64,000 nucleotides of DNA from Bacteriovoracaceae bacterium (GCA_947377285.1 CANCFT010000002.1:1-64000), one strand, 5' to 3'. Counted from the stretch's first letter, positions 50,287 to 59,586 are shown. The notes: a model not told the origin generated them from the letters alone. A program made the numbers and translations.

Positions 50287-51572
50287 GCACTTTTTTTATT
50301 AATCTGATCATCAGATTTCTTTTTCATAATATCATCGAGCTTCATTCGGTTTAAAAAATTTGAAAAGGCCATCCAAATGGCAAGACCATTTAAATCACGA
50401 ATTTGAGGCGGTAAGTATTTTGGAAGAGTGATGACACCTTCTTTATGATAATCAAAAAGAACGGGTAAATCATCCAAAGTAACTTTACCTGTAAAAAGAA
50501 AAGGAATGAGATCGGCCCTCCCCTCTTTTATTGTTGTTCTCATAAAATTATAGATCAATACAAAACCTTTTAAGTAAGCAATGTCTTTAGTAAATGGAGA
50601 TCCTCCTTCTAGGTTGGAGCCTCTAAAAATCCGACCAGCATTTCTAATGGCCTGGAGATCACCTTGACCTTTTTCTCTAAAAAATGCAATCAACTCTAAA
50701 AGGTTTGCGCCTTCTTCAACCATTTGGCAGGCAATTAAACGGTCATTTAATCGAATTGCTCTTTTGGGAAAAAGTGCAAAATTAAAAAGCTCCATCGTTA
50801 CGGCTAATCCTTCTTGAGTCACAGTCGAACAAGGTGGTCCTTTTGAAAGCCATTTTGCATATGGCTGATTAAGTCCATTCAAAGTTGTTCCCAAATGCAC
50901 CCAACCTTCATGAACTTCAAAAATTTGTAAATCGCGTTTGGAAAATAACATCCCTTTTTTAATTTTAATATAATCGGATCCGGCCGATGCATCAGAAATA
51001 ATTCCATCAGAAAGTTTTATTTTTATATTTTCACCTTGAAAATAACTTCCTAAGGAGAGACTCAAATGATCGACAACATTTTCTGCAGTTAAACATTTTT
51101 CATTATCACCACCCAATTGGGATTCATTAAGTGAATTGAGTAATGAATTCATAATACTGGCAAGGTCAGATAATTTTGTTTTACCGTCATTCATTAATTC
51201 AGTTGGACTACCATAAAGAATTTTTGAGTACTCATAAAATTCTTTTTGCCCACGATGCATAAGCATCCTCACAACATCTTCGTATTGAAGACAATTTCGA
51301 GTAAGAATTGCTCCCAAGGGATCATTAACACCTAAATCTTTTGAAATTTTATAACGTAAAATTTTAAACTCTTCTAATTTTTTAACTGGATCATATTTGA
51401 GCGGTTTGTCTTGATAATCAATATTGGGCATTTCCTTAAATTTATTTTTGATAATAAATTCCTCAATACCTTCATTCCACTTAATCGCATCAAGAATTTG
51501 AATAGGTTTTTGAGCATTATTTAAAAGTAATGATATTTCTAAAATATTGTTTTTATATTTTAAATCACTCAA
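50283..51572 (-). CDS. DUF1704 (QEGLA-motif) metallopeptidase-like protein
   Basis: 429 residues. FEVHEGWVHLGTTLNG carries HExxH (HEGWVH) and CSTVTQEGLAVTMELF the QEGLA motif that names the family (formerly 'flavohemoglobin expression-modulating'). The fold is related to vasohibin-like tubulin carboxypeptidases (MATCAP), so a peptidase role is plausible. The bacterial substrate is unknown. IRLNDRLIACQMVEEGANLL and ENLEGGSPFTKDIAYLKG agree with the family. No signal peptide, so cytoplasmic. Confidence 0.82.
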   Translation of the reverse strand: MSDLKYKNNILEISLLLNNAQKPIQILDAIKWNEGIEEFIIKNKFKEMPNIDYQDKPLKYDPVKKLEEFKILRYKISKDLGVNDPLGAILTRNCLQYEDVVRMLMHRGQKEFYEYSKILYGSPTELMNDGKTKLSDLASIMNSLLNSLNESQLGGDNEKCLTAENVVDHLSLSLGSYFQGENIKIKLSDGIISDASAGSDYIKIKKGMLFSKRDLQIFEVHEGWVHLGTTLNGLNQPYAKWLSKGPPCSTVTQEGLAVTMELFNFALFPKRAIRLNDRLIACQMVEEGANLLELIAFFREKGQGDLQAIRNAGRIFRGSNLEGGSPFTKDIAYLKGFVLIYNFMRTTIKEGRADLIPFLFTGKVTLDDLPVLFDYHKEGVITLPKYLPPQIRDLNGLAIWMAFSNFLNRMKLDDIMKKKSDDQINKKSA

Positions 51573-51728
51573 GTCTCACCTGCGATAGGTAGATTATTTG
51601 AATTTGTTTAAATATTGGCCATACTATAAGATAATTCATAGTAGACTTATCGGCACCCAAAGCCGTAAACTTGAATCATATCGTTGGTCTTTAACAAGTC
51701 TAATTCACCTTAAAAGTGTAGCTAAGTA

Positions 51729-52646
51729 TTGAAAAGTAGAAGTGGATCCTATAAAAAAATCCTAATTGAAGAAAGTGTCTTAAAAACTCATGGCGATTAT
51801 TTAAGGACTAACCTCGAAGCAATTAAATCACTCGAATTAAACCCACAAGACTTTACGGCCATCTATATTTTGTTATTTTTAAGAATTAAGCACCAAAAAA
51901 ATTGGTTACAGAAAAAAGAACTAAATCAATTTGACAAAAAAAATCATAACGATGTCTCTTCTCTTTTATTAAAAATCATTCCAAATTCTTTTCAATTAAA
52001 TGTTTGGGAAATTGAAAAATTAAAAGAAATTACGACTTTAAATCTTTTTGAGCAATTTACTTTAAAGGCCATTCCACAATCTATTCATCGCTCAATGATC
52101 AATTGGATCAATGGACTTTGGAACATACAATTACTCGAACATATTCCAAATTCAAGAGAATTATTACGCCTTCAGGTTAAGAATAATCGTTGTATCACAG
52201 TAATTACAGATCCACTGAAAATTGATTGCTTAGTCCTTAATAAACGCGATCCATTGAGTTTCGTCTTACATGATCTTATGCATGCAGATCAATTCTTTAG
52301 CCAAATTGATTCACAAATTGGCCAATTAGGTTTCTATAAATTAATCGATGCACTTTATGAATTACCTGAACTCATGTTCCATTTAAAAGCTAATGCCGAA
52401 TTTAAGAATGAGTTTGAATATGTTGCTTCTGATATGAATGCTTATGTTATCCATTTATTTAAGTGCCTTAAATCCTCTGTTTTAAGATTAGAAAATGGTC
52501 CTAGTTTTTGGGAAAATATTCTCAAATGGTGGAAAATGAACGAAGAGGAAAAAAACTCTTCACGTTTACTTAATTCACCAAATTTTTCAGAAAAACATGA
52601 AGCACTTTTGAAAACTTTTTTTGAGAAAAATCAGGAGGTTTTTTAA
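51729..52646 (+). CDS. Protein of unknown function with HDxxH motif
   Basis: 305 residues, no family recognised. The protein is helical, and its most notable piece is DPLSFVLHDLMHADQFFSQI, an HDxxH motif in a helix, with later Asp and Glu residues (ASDMNAYVIHLF) that could bind metal. The start is uncertain: a TTG at 51729 begins the frame, with no clear ribosome site, and later ATGs would remove the conserved-looking N terminus. Its stop overlaps the start of the next gene (TAATG), so the two are coupled. Confidence 0.65.
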   Translation: MKSRSGSYKKILIEESVLKTHGDYLRTNLEAIKSLELNPQDFTAIYILLFLRIKHQKNWLQKKELNQFDKKNHNDVSSLLLKIIPNSFQLNVWEIEKLKEITTLNLFEQFTLKAIPQSIHRSMINWINGLWNIQLLEHIPNSRELLRLQVKNNRCITVITDPLKIDCLVLNKRDPLSFVLHDLMHADQFFSQIDSQIGQLGFYKLIDALYELPELMFHLKANAEFKNEFEYVASDMNAYVIHLFKCLKSSVLRLENGPSFWENILKWWKMNEEEKNSSRLLNSPNFSEKHEALLKTFFEKNQEVF

Positions 52647-53224
52647 TGAAGAAAAAAAATATATTAATTCTTAATGGCAGCCTAGGTGCTGACTCTGGCA
52701 ATACTTCTGTTTTAATCGAGCGGGCCCAAGCCAATTTATCTAAATTTGAAACTGAGGTCCAAGTTATTCACTTAGTAAAAGATGATTTAAAATATAACTT
52801 AGAAGATAAATTAAATTGGGCCGATGCTTTTATTTTTACATCGGGAACTTACTGGGACAGTTGGGGTAGCCCAATGCAATTATTTTTAGAAACACTCACA
52901 GAATTTGAAGGCAGCACTTGTCTTTTATTTAAACCGGCCGCTATTTTGATCAGTATGCATTCTGTTGGGGGGAAAAGTGTTTTATCTAGGCTGCAAGGAA
53001 TTTTGAACACCATGGGACTTTTAATTCCACCAATGAGTGGGTTTGTTTATGCATTAACTTCTCACTTGGCACTAGATTCAAAAAATAATAGTTTTCACGA
53101 CGATTTTTGGAGTTTAGAGGATTTAGAAATTATTATTCATAATCTAGTTACTGCTGCTAATAAGCAGCAAAATTTTAAATCATGGCCCATTGACCATAAA
53201 GACCCTAAGCGACGATGGCTTTAG
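52646..53224 (+). CDS. NADPH-dependent FMN reductase-like flavoprotein
   Basis: 192 residues. NILILNGSLGADSGNTSVLI is the phosphate-binding loop of flavodoxin-like reductases, and WADAFIFTSGTYWDSWGSPM the second FMN loop. A long later helix (LETLTEFEGSTC) and ILISMHSVGGKSVLSRLQGI follow the pattern. It likely reduces flavin or quinones with NAD(P)H. AGGAGG precedes the ATG by 7 bases. The overlap with the preceding gene implies joint expression. Confidence 0.82.
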   Translation: MKKKNILILNGSLGADSGNTSVLIERAQANLSKFETEVQVIHLVKDDLKYNLEDKLNWADAFIFTSGTYWDSWGSPMQLFLETLTEFEGSTCLLFKPAAILISMHSVGGKSVLSRLQGILNTMGLLIPPMSGFVYALTSHLALDSKNNSFHDDFWSLEDLEIIIHNLVTAANKQQNFKSWPIDHKDPKRRWL

Positions 53225-53226
53225 GG

Positions 53227-53256
53227 TTGACGGCCTAATACGAGATGAATTTTAAT
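53227..53256 (+). promoter_or_regulatory. Possible promoter for menB
   Basis: TTGACG (53227-53232) and TTTAAT (53251-53256) are spaced by 18 bases. A better -10 match TATAAT occurs at 53265-53270 but without a good -35 at the right distance. Either could drive menB at 53287, which has an AGAGGAA ribosome site. Confidence 0.35.
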
Positions 53257-53286
53257 AGCGTAAGTATAATTCAATAAGAGGAATCA

Positions 53287-54198
53287 ATGGTATCAGAAAT
53301 ATTTAATCCCAAATTATGGATCGAAGTCCCAGGCTTTAAATTTAGTGATATCACTTATCACCGAGCAATTGATCAAGGAACAGTTCGGATTGCCATTAAT
53401 AGACCTGAAGTTAGGAATGCATTTAGGCCTCAAACAGTTGATGAACTTTATTATGCACTTGAACACGCAAGAATTTCAGCAGATGTTGGAGTTGTTCTCT
53501 TGACTGGAAACGGTCCCTCACCAAAAGATGCAGGCTGGGCGTTTTGTTCTGGAGGAGATCAGCGCATTCGTGGCAAAGATGGATATAAATATGAAGGTCA
53601 TGATAATAATGGAACCGGAAATTCAAAGATAGACTTAGGAAGATTAGGTCGCTTACATATTTTAGAAGTTCAAAGGTTGATACGATTTATGCCAAAAATT
53701 GTTGTGGCCGTCGTTCCCGGATGGGCCGTTGGTGGTGGACACTCACTTCATGTCGTTTGTGACTTAACCCTAGCATCTCTTGAACATGCCATTTTTAAAC
53801 AAACTGACCCAGACGTTGCAAGTTTTGATTCAGGTTATGGCTCTGCCTACTTGGCCCGGATGGTTGGTCAAAAAAGAGCTAGAGAAATTTTCTTCTTAGG
53901 AAGAAACTATAGCGCTCAAGAAGCTTTTGATATGGGAATGGTTAATGCTGTTATTCCACATAAAGAATTAGAAAATGTTGCTCTGGACTGGGCCCGAGAG
54001 ATGAATTCAAAATCTCCAACTGCAATGAGAATGCTTAAGTTTGGGTTTAATATGATCGATGATGGCTTAGTAGGCCAGCAATTATTCGCAGGCGAAGCAA
54101 CTCGGTTGGCCTATGGAACTGAAGAAGCACTGGAAGGACGTAATTCATTTGTTGAAAAAAGACCAAAAGATTTTACAAAATTTCCTTGGCATTATTAG
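53287..54198 (+). CDS. menB: 1,4-dihydroxy-2-naphthoyl-CoA synthase
   Basis: 303 residues. This crotonase-fold enzyme closes the naphthoate ring in menaquinone synthesis. The MenB pattern is clear: YHRAIDQGTVRIAINRPEVR, NAFRPQTVDELYYALEHAR, GWAFCSGGDQRIRGKDGYKY, VVPGWAVGGGHSLHVVCDLT and DPDVASFDSGYGSAYLARMV. AFCSGGDQ forms the oxyanion region. No other men gene lies nearby, so the pathway genes are scattered. Its 3' end overlaps the convergent DUF962 gene by 26 bases. Confidence 0.96.
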   Translation: MVSEIFNPKLWIEVPGFKFSDITYHRAIDQGTVRIAINRPEVRNAFRPQTVDELYYALEHARISADVGVVLLTGNGPSPKDAGWAFCSGGDQRIRGKDGYKYEGHDNNGTGNSKIDLGRLGRLHILEVQRLIRFMPKIVVAVVPGWAVGGGHSLHVVCDLTLASLEHAIFKQTDPDVASFDSGYGSAYLARMVGQKRAREIFFLGRNYSAQEAFDMGMVNAVIPHKELENVALDWAREMNSKSPTAMRMLKFGFNMIDDGLVGQQLFAGEATRLAYGTEEALEGRNSFVEKRPKDFTKFPWHY

Positions 54199-54637
54199 AT
54201 TTTTTTTGAAAAAAAGTTTTTTCAACCCATATAGGTCCAATCAAGAGAAAAAATAAATCTTTAAAAAAAGATGGTTTTTTCCCTTCGATTTTGTGGCCAA
54301 TAAATTGAAAAATCCAACCGACTACAAAAATAAAAAGACAAAGAAAAAAGAAATGTGGCCTTAAAAATTCAAGAATAAGCATTTGAAGCATTAGCCAAAC
54401 AAACATTATTCCGAAAATCTTACTATTTTTTAAACTTGCATAAAAAATTAAGGATAAGATGACGGCCAAAACACTCCAATCGAGATATAAAGGCCATGAT
54501 TCAGGAACAGGTAAAGCTTTTAAAAGACCAAGAACACTAAACATAATGGCCGGAACGGCAAACCGATGAATGTTCTTATTCGTTTTATTTTGGTGTGATT
54601 GTGAATATTCTTCTAAATAATCGTCTAATTTTCTCAT
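54173..54637 (-). CDS. Mpo1-like (DUF962) membrane protein
   Basis: 154 residues. YLEEYSQSHQNKTNKNIHRF has the conserved H..N..H pattern of Mpo1 enzymes, and FFLCLFIFVVGWIFQFIGHK the later H in a membrane helix. Mpo1 of yeast is an iron dioxygenase in fatty acid alpha-oxidation. The bacterial members probably act on related lipids. There are about four membrane helices. The gene lies 4 bases after rmuC on the same strand. Confidence 0.82.
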   Translation of the reverse strand: MRKLDDYLEEYSQSHQNKTNKNIHRFAVPAIMFSVLGLLKALPVPESWPLYLDWSVLAVILSLIFYASLKNSKIFGIMFVWLMLQMLILEFLRPHFFFLCLFIFVVGWIFQFIGHKIEGKKPSFFKDLFFLLIGPIWVEKTFFQKKSNNAKEIL

Positions 54638-54641
54638 GGTC

Positions 54642-55853
54642 TTACTCTAGAAGTTTATCAATTTTTACATCTGAAATTTGGTCAAAACGGTCAGTAATTT
54701 TTCCTGTCGTTATGTGAATTTCTTTAACATCTTTACTAACTGTATCGATATGACTAGCAAGTGCGTCCCAGCGTTTTTTGTAACGCCCAAATTCATCAGC
54801 AAGTTTATTAAGCTCTTGATGAATGACATTGGTATATTTACTTCTTTCAATATTATTTAAAACGACTTGAACTGTTGTTATCATTGCCATAAATGTTGTT
54901 GGCGAAGTTATCCAAACTTTTCGTTGGTGAGCATAATCAATAATGTCACCATGGTAAGCATAGAGTTCAGCAAAAATAGCTTCAGCAGGAAGAAATAAGA
55001 CTGCTTGATCTGCAGTGACATCTCTAATTATATATTTATTGGCAATATCATCAATATGCTTTTTTAAGTTATTTTTAAAATCTTTAACAAATTCTTTTCT
55101 TTCACTTTCATGTATTGATGTATCAAACATTCGCCTAAAATTCTCTAATGGGAATTTAGAATCCACCACAAGATGCCCGGTCGGTTGAGGAAGAAATAAA
55201 ATAGAATCACAAATAGTTCCATTAGGTAATTTGTACTGAAGTTGAAAAACTTTATCGTTTCTATCTCCAAAAACAGAATTGAGAACTTGCTGTAGCTGAA
55301 CCTCTCCAAAAATCCCACGGCTTTTCTTATCAGTTAAAACGTCTTGTAGCGACACAACGTTGGCCGATAAAGATTCAATTTTTTTCTGAGCCTCATCTAT
55401 TTTAGCCAAGCGCTCAACAACATTATTAAATGTTTCATTAGTTTTTTTAAATCCTTGATCTAGGTTTTCTTTGACCCGGTCAGATATTTCATTAAGTTTT
55501 ATCTGCATGTCTTTAGTTATTTTTTCATTCATAGCAACCATCTGATTCGTAATGGCCTGCTGGAAAGTTGAAAATGATAAAATAATATCTTGGGTACTTT
55601 TATTTTGTTCAAAAACAATTTTCTTAAATTTTTCTTCAATAATTTCAGTGACCTGATATTTAGTAATTTCTTTTTGGCTTTCAAAGCGCTGAACCATAAT
55701 TGTTTCAAGTTGAATTAATTTATCATTTAATGGTTTAATTCCATTTGAAATTTCAGCTGGTAATAAACTTAAATCAACCTTATTAAGTTTTGAGAAAAGT
55801 AAGCCAACGAGGGCCACTAATAGAATATTTAGAGCAAGTAAAAGAAAAGTCAT
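54642..55853 (-). CDS. rmuC: RmuC-family DNA recombination protein
   Basis: 403 residues. An N-terminal membrane segment (LALNILLVALVGLLFSKLNK) is followed by a long coiled coil (MVAMNEKITKDMQIKLNEI), then the RmuC domain with DKKSRGIFGEVQLQQVLNSV, HLVVDSKFPLENFRRMFD and FLPAEAIFAELYAYHGDIID. RmuC limits inversions at short inverted repeats and is predicted to have a PD-(D/E)XK nuclease fold. It is first in an operon with the DUF962 gene. Confidence 0.93.
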   Translation of the reverse strand: MTFLLLALNILLVALVGLLFSKLNKVDLSLLPAEISNGIKPLNDKLIQLETIMVQRFESQKEITKYQVTEIIEEKFKKIVFEQNKSTQDIILSFSTFQQAITNQMVAMNEKITKDMQIKLNEISDRVKENLDQGFKKTNETFNNVVERLAKIDEAQKKIESLSANVVSLQDVLTDKKSRGIFGEVQLQQVLNSVFGDRNDKVFQLQYKLPNGTICDSILFLPQPTGHLVVDSKFPLENFRRMFDTSIHESERKEFVKDFKNNLKKHIDDIANKYIIRDVTADQAVLFLPAEAIFAELYAYHGDIIDYAHQRKVWITSPTTFMAMITTVQVVLNNIERSKYTNVIHQELNKLADEFGRYKKRWDALASHIDTVSKDVKEIHITTGKITDRFDQISDVKIDKLLE

Positions 55854-55871
55854 AAGGTCTCCAAAATAATC

Positions 55872-57260
55872 TTATTCAAATAAACGCAATAGTCTAAAGG
55901 CTATTTTTGATAGTACAGATGTATAGGGTGGAAAATAGTAACCAATAAGCGACCAGCGCCCTTGAATGAGAAGTGATTTTTCATGAGAAAAAGTTTTAAA
56001 GCCAAAATGACCGTGGTAACTTCCGAGACCTGAAGTGCCGACTCCTCCAAAAGGTAAATTTGGATTGGCCAAATGTAAAACTACATGATTAACAACGGCT
56101 CCGCCAGAAGTAGTCTTTGCTAGAATATTTTTTATAAATGATTTTCTTTTTGAAAAAATATAAAGGGCCAACGGCTTAGGGCCTTTACGAATCGTCTCGA
56201 TAACTTCATTAATATTCTGATATGTTAGTACTGGTAGAATTGGTCCAAAAATTTCCTCTTTCATAATAGGAGAATCTTGAGTTGCTTCAAAAACTGTTGG
56301 AGGAAGATAATTTTGATCAGCAAAAGAAATATCTGTGATTAGGTTGTTTTCACTTTTAATCATTTCATTTAAGCGCTTAAAGCTTCCACTATCAATGATT
56401 CTAGCGAAATCAGTATTTTTTAATCGATCTAAACTTGTCTCACCATAATTTTTTTTAATTTGCTTTGTTAATAAACTTAAAAATTGAGTCTTTAAATTTT
56501 CAGGAATATAGACATAATCCGGTGCTACACAAGTCTGTCCACAATTGATAAACTTTCCCCAGGCAAGCCTAGAAACAGTTAATTCTAGGTCTACATCATG
56601 ATCTATGATCACTGGAGACTTTCCTCCCAGTTCAAGTGTGACAGAAGTTAAATTTTTCGCAGCTGCGGCCATTACTTTTTTTCCAATAGAAGTGCTCCCA
56701 GTGAAAAAAATATGATCAAAAGGTAATTCTAATAACTTTTCTGCAACTTCAATTTCCCCTAAAACTACAACAACTTCATTTGGGTGAAATTGAGAGTCTA
56801 TAATTTCCTTTAAAATAAGAGAAGTATTCGGCGTTTTTTCAGAAGGTCTGGCCATCACACAGTTACCGGAAGCAATAGCTGCAATCATGGGGTTCATAAG
56901 CAGAGAAAAGGGATAATTCCAAGGCGCCAATATTAGGACAACTCCTTTGGCTTCATAAGTTAGTAATGATCGAGAACCAATTAAGGTAATTGGTGTAGAA
57001 ACTCGTTTAGGCTTCATCCATTTCTTTAAATTCTTAATAGCAAAATTAATTTCATCTAAGACTGGATGTATTTCTGTTAACTCACTTTCTGCATAGGGCT
57101 TTTTAAAATCATTAAAAATCGCCAATTTTATTTCTTCTCGGCGTCTAAGAATTTCAGATTTTAATTTTTTTAACTTATCAATTCTAATATTTACTTGAGA
57201 GCTTGAGACGGTCCAGCGATTTAAGAGTTGATTATTAAATAAAAGATTTAAATCATCCAT
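55872..57260 (-). CDS. Aldehyde dehydrogenase, class 3 type
   Basis: 462 residues, short like class 3 (fatty or coniferyl aldehyde) enzymes. ILAPWNYPFSLLMNPMIAAI, FFTGSTSIGKKVMAAAAKNL, TLELGGKSPVIIDHD (Glu) and NCGQTCVAPDYVYIP (Cys) are intact. PFGGVGTSGLGSYHGHFGF ends the catalytic domain. A hydrophobic C terminus (YYFPPYTSVLSKIAFRLLRL) could attach it to the membrane. The start is ATG 57260, with GAGGAA 5 bases upstream. The earlier start would overlap msrA. Confidence 0.92.
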   Translation of the reverse strand: MDDLNLLFNNQLLNRWTVSSSQVNIRIDKLKKLKSEILRRREEIKLAIFNDFKKPYAESELTEIHPVLDEINFAIKNLKKWMKPKRVSTPITLIGSRSLLTYEAKGVVLILAPWNYPFSLLMNPMIAAIASGNCVMARPSEKTPNTSLILKEIIDSQFHPNEVVVVLGEIEVAEKLLELPFDHIFFTGSTSIGKKVMAAAAKNLTSVTLELGGKSPVIIDHDVDLELTVSRLAWGKFINCGQTCVAPDYVYIPENLKTQFLSLLTKQIKKNYGETSLDRLKNTDFARIIDSGSFKRLNEMIKSENNLITDISFADQNYLPPTVFEATQDSPIMKEEIFGPILPVLTYQNINEVIETIRKGPKPLALYIFSKRKSFIKNILAKTTSGGAVVNHVVLHLANPNLPFGGVGTSGLGSYHGHFGFKTFSHEKSLLIQGRWSLIGYYFPPYTSVLSKIAFRLLRLFE

Positions 57261-57270
57261 ATTTTTTCCT

Positions 57271-57759
57271 CTATTTTCTAAGGATGTGGCACATATAACC
57301 ATCTGGATTCTTCTTTAAATAATCTTGATGATATTCCTCTGCAGAATAAAAATTAGTTATTTTTTCTACTTGAGTCACTACCAGATTTTTAAATATTTTA
57401 GAATCATTAAGTTTTTGAATGACGTCCAAAGCAATTGTTTTTTGATCCTCTGTAGAATAAAAAATCACCGATCGGTATTGAGTTCCAATGTCATTATGTT
57501 GGCGGTTTAGAGTCGTGGGATCGTGCAATCGAAAAAAGAAATCTAAAACTTTTTCAAAACTTATTATGGATTGATCATAAATAACCTGAACAACTTCAGC
57601 ATGCCCAGTAGTGCCTGTACAAACTTCTGGATAGGTCGGGTCAACAGTGTTCCCACCGGAATAACCAACTTCTGTTCTAATAATTCCATTTGTTTGTTTC
57701 AAAAGAGTTTCAACTCCCCAAAAACAACCGGCCCCTAAAAGTACTAATACATTATTCAT
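57271..57759 (-). CDS. msrA: Peptide methionine sulfoxide reductase MsrA
   Basis: 162 residues. LLGAGCFWGVETLLKQTNGI has the catalytic Cys in GCFWG, TEVGYSGG and HAEVVQVIYD follow, with the later HDPTTLNRQHNDIGTQYRSV and TNFYSAEEYHQDYLKKNP. It repairs methionine S-sulfoxide. No MsrB is fused. No secretion signal, so cytoplasmic. It lies 10 bases upstream of the aldehyde dehydrogenase gene on the same strand. Confidence 0.96.
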   Translation of the reverse strand: MNNVLVLLGAGCFWGVETLLKQTNGIIRTEVGYSGGNTVDPTYPEVCTGTTGHAEVVQVIYDQSIISFEKVLDFFFRLHDPTTLNRQHNDIGTQYRSVIFYSTEDQKTIALDVIQKLNDSKIFKNLVVTQVEKITNFYSAEEYHQDYLKKNPDGYMCHILRK

Positions 57760-57856
57760 TTAATGCTCCCTAAAAACACGTTCGAGTGTATCCAAAAAAT
57801 CATTTATGAGAAAGTATTAACTGGTCAAATCAGAGAGACAAGTTAAAATAATTTTG

Positions 57857-58504
57857 ATGTCTAAAAATACTCAATTTACATTTAATTACTTTCAACCAGA
57901 TGAATATCGTTTTTCCCTCGATTCAGTTTTTTTGGCCCAAAAAGTAGCTTCGTTGATTAAAAATAATTCCAATTTAAGTCTTTGGAGGACCCTCGATCTT
58001 TGTGCGGGTTGCGGTATAATTGGTTTAGAGCTCTCGCTACACTCTCCTCAATTAAAAAAAATCGATTTCCTAGAGGTACAGGACCGTTACCGAGAGTACT
58101 TTGACAAAAATTTAAAAATGATTTATCCGCAATTTAGTGATTCTGAATTTGCTTTTTTAAATTGGAATTATCAAACGCTACTCAATTTAGAACATTACGA
58201 AAATACTTATGATCTCATTGTCTCTAATCCTCCCTATTTTTTTCAAAATGAAGGGCTACTATCTCCAAGTCAATTTAAAAATCGCTGCCGTTTTTTTATA
58301 GATAGTGATTTTGAAACTTTAATCAAAGCCGTGTTGTTTGTCTTAAAACCAAAAGCAACTGCTTACCTATTAGTCAGGACAGGGACTGAGCATGGTAGAA
58401 CACCCCTTAACGACATAAAAAAAATACTATTAGGTCGAGGTATTGCTGAAGTCATTAATAATATCCGTGGAACTGATATCATTGCTATACGAAAAGAAGT
58501 TTAA
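57857..58504 (+). CDS. TrmN6-like (YfiC) tRNA adenine N6-methyltransferase
   Basis: 215 residues. TLDLCAGCGIIGLELSLH is the SAM-binding loop, and YDLIVSNPPYFFQNEG the catalytic NPPY motif of N6-adenine methyltransferases. The opening TFNYFQPDEYRFSLDSVFLA is typical of the YfiC group that modifies A37 of tRNA-Val. The start is ATG 57857. A TTG three bases upstream is possible. Its 3' end overlaps the convergent TatD-like gene by 75 bases. Confidence 0.8.
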   Translation: MSKNTQFTFNYFQPDEYRFSLDSVFLAQKVASLIKNNSNLSLWRTLDLCAGCGIIGLELSLHSPQLKKIDFLEVQDRYREYFDKNLKMIYPQFSDSEFAFLNWNYQTLLNLEHYENTYDLIVSNPPYFFQNEGLLSPSQFKNRCRFFIDSDFETLIKAVLFVLKPKATAYLLVRTGTEHGRTPLNDIKKILLGRGIAEVINNIRGTDIIAIRKEV

Positions 58505-59077
58505 CAAGTTTTTAAATATCTGATCTTCTAATTGAAGTTTTTCTAATTTTAATATTTTTGCAGCACAATTATAAACATCTTCTAAACTTTTAGTGGAATG
58601 CTCATTCTTTTCAAAAAAGAGCCGGTCTATAGGAATTGACTTTATCACCGAATGAGTTTTGGTATGAACGTCAAAGAGTCTTGGGCCAAAAGAAAAATAA
58701 CAATCGTACAGGAGAAGTGATTTTGCAGAAGCTATTGTTCCATTAAAATCATGTATAAGAAGTCTGCCTTTATATTTTTTAGCATTAAGAATTTTTAAAA
58801 GATCTGATTCTGATTTTACACAATGGACAATAGTTGGACGATTTACTTCGAGGGCCCAGTCAAGTTGCCATGACAAAATTTTTTCTTGAAAGTTTATAGA
58901 TGCAATTCCATTATGCCTTCGGTCAAGGCCAATTTCACCAATGGCCAAAATTTTTTGAGAAAAAGATTTTTTTATAACATCAAATTGAATAGACCAAACT
59001 TGTTCATCAAAAGGAATTTTTAATTCCCAAGGGTGTATCCCTAATAATCGAAGACTTGAGTGAATATCAAAAAACAT
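58430..59077 (-). CDS. TatD-like hydrolase, N-terminally shortened, probably inactive
   Basis: 215 residues. LLGIHPWELKIPFD, KILAIGEIGLDRRHNGIASI, NRPTIVHCVKSESDLL, LIHDFNGTIASAKSLLL and YFSFGPRLFD follow the TatD metal-dependent DNase pattern (GxHP, GEIGLD, HxR/K-like, HxFxG, SxG). However, the usual N-terminal DxHxH strand and about 45 residues after it are missing (it reads FFDIHSSLRLLGIHPW), and the usual late ETDAP reads EKNEHS. Key metal ligands are therefore absent. A pseudoenzyme is likely. AAAGGATAG lies before the ATG, so the short start is genuine. Confidence 0.72.
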   Translation of the reverse strand: MFFDIHSSLRLLGIHPWELKIPFDEQVWSIQFDVIKKSFSQKILAIGEIGLDRRHNGIASINFQEKILSWQLDWALEVNRPTIVHCVKSESDLLKILNAKKYKGRLLIHDFNGTIASAKSLLLYDCYFSFGPRLFDVHTKTHSVIKSIPIDRLFFEKNEHSTKSLEDVYNCAAKILKLEKLQLEDQIFKNLLNFFSYSNDISSTDIINDFSNTST

Positions 59078-59148
59078 AAATGAATCTATCCTTTAAAATA
59101 TAAAAAAATCATTCTTAATTTTTCAATATATTGATGTTAAAATTTATC

Positions 59149-59586
59149 ATGACAAATTTAATTAATGCCAGGAATTTATTTATAGCTCATCTAATCATGA
59201 CGTCTTACATGCTAGGGGGCATTTGGATTATACAAATTATCCATTACCCTCTTTTTTCATTGGTTGGAAAAGAAAATTTTATCAATTATGAACTTCAACA
59301 TATTCAGAAAACTTCCTTCGTTATTGCTTTGCCAATGCTTTTTGAGCTAATAAGTTTTGGTGGTTTACTCTATTTCAGTAATAGTTTTCGACAAAGTAAA
59401 TTCTTTTGGGTATCCGGATTTTTAATTGTAATTATCTGGCTCGTTACATTTATAGTCAGTGTCCCTCAACACAATATTCTTTCTCTTGGATATAATCAAA
59501 AAGCAATCGACCTATTAGTCAAATCAAATTGGATTCGAACTATTTGTTGGTCTCTTAGAGTTATTCTTTTAATTCCCTTAATATAA
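59149..59586 (+). CDS. Four-helix membrane protein (DUF1772-like)
   Basis: About 145 residues with four membrane helices (LIMTSYMLGGIWIIQIIHYP, FVIALPMLFELISFGGLLYF, FFWVSGFLIVIIWLVTFIV, TICWSLRVILLIPLI). The conserved-looking VPQHN after helix three is typical of DUF1772 proteins. The function is unknown. The start is uncertain: in-frame TTG 59131, ATG 59134 or ATG 59149, none with a good ribosome site. The last (M-TNLINAR) is used here. The stop directly abuts that of the convergent response regulator gene. Confidence 0.6.
   Translation: MTNLINARNLFIAHLIMTSYMLGGIWIIQIIHYPLFSLVGKENFINYELQHIQKTSFVIALPMLFELISFGGLLYFSNSFRQSKFFWVSGFLIVIIWLVTFIVSVPQHNILSLGYNQKAIDLLVKSNWIRTICWSLRVILLIPLI

Noticed and set aside
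53265-53270. TATAAT as main menB -10 box
   Set aside because: Perfect -10 match, but no -35-like hexamer 16-18 bases upstream. Kept only as an alternative.
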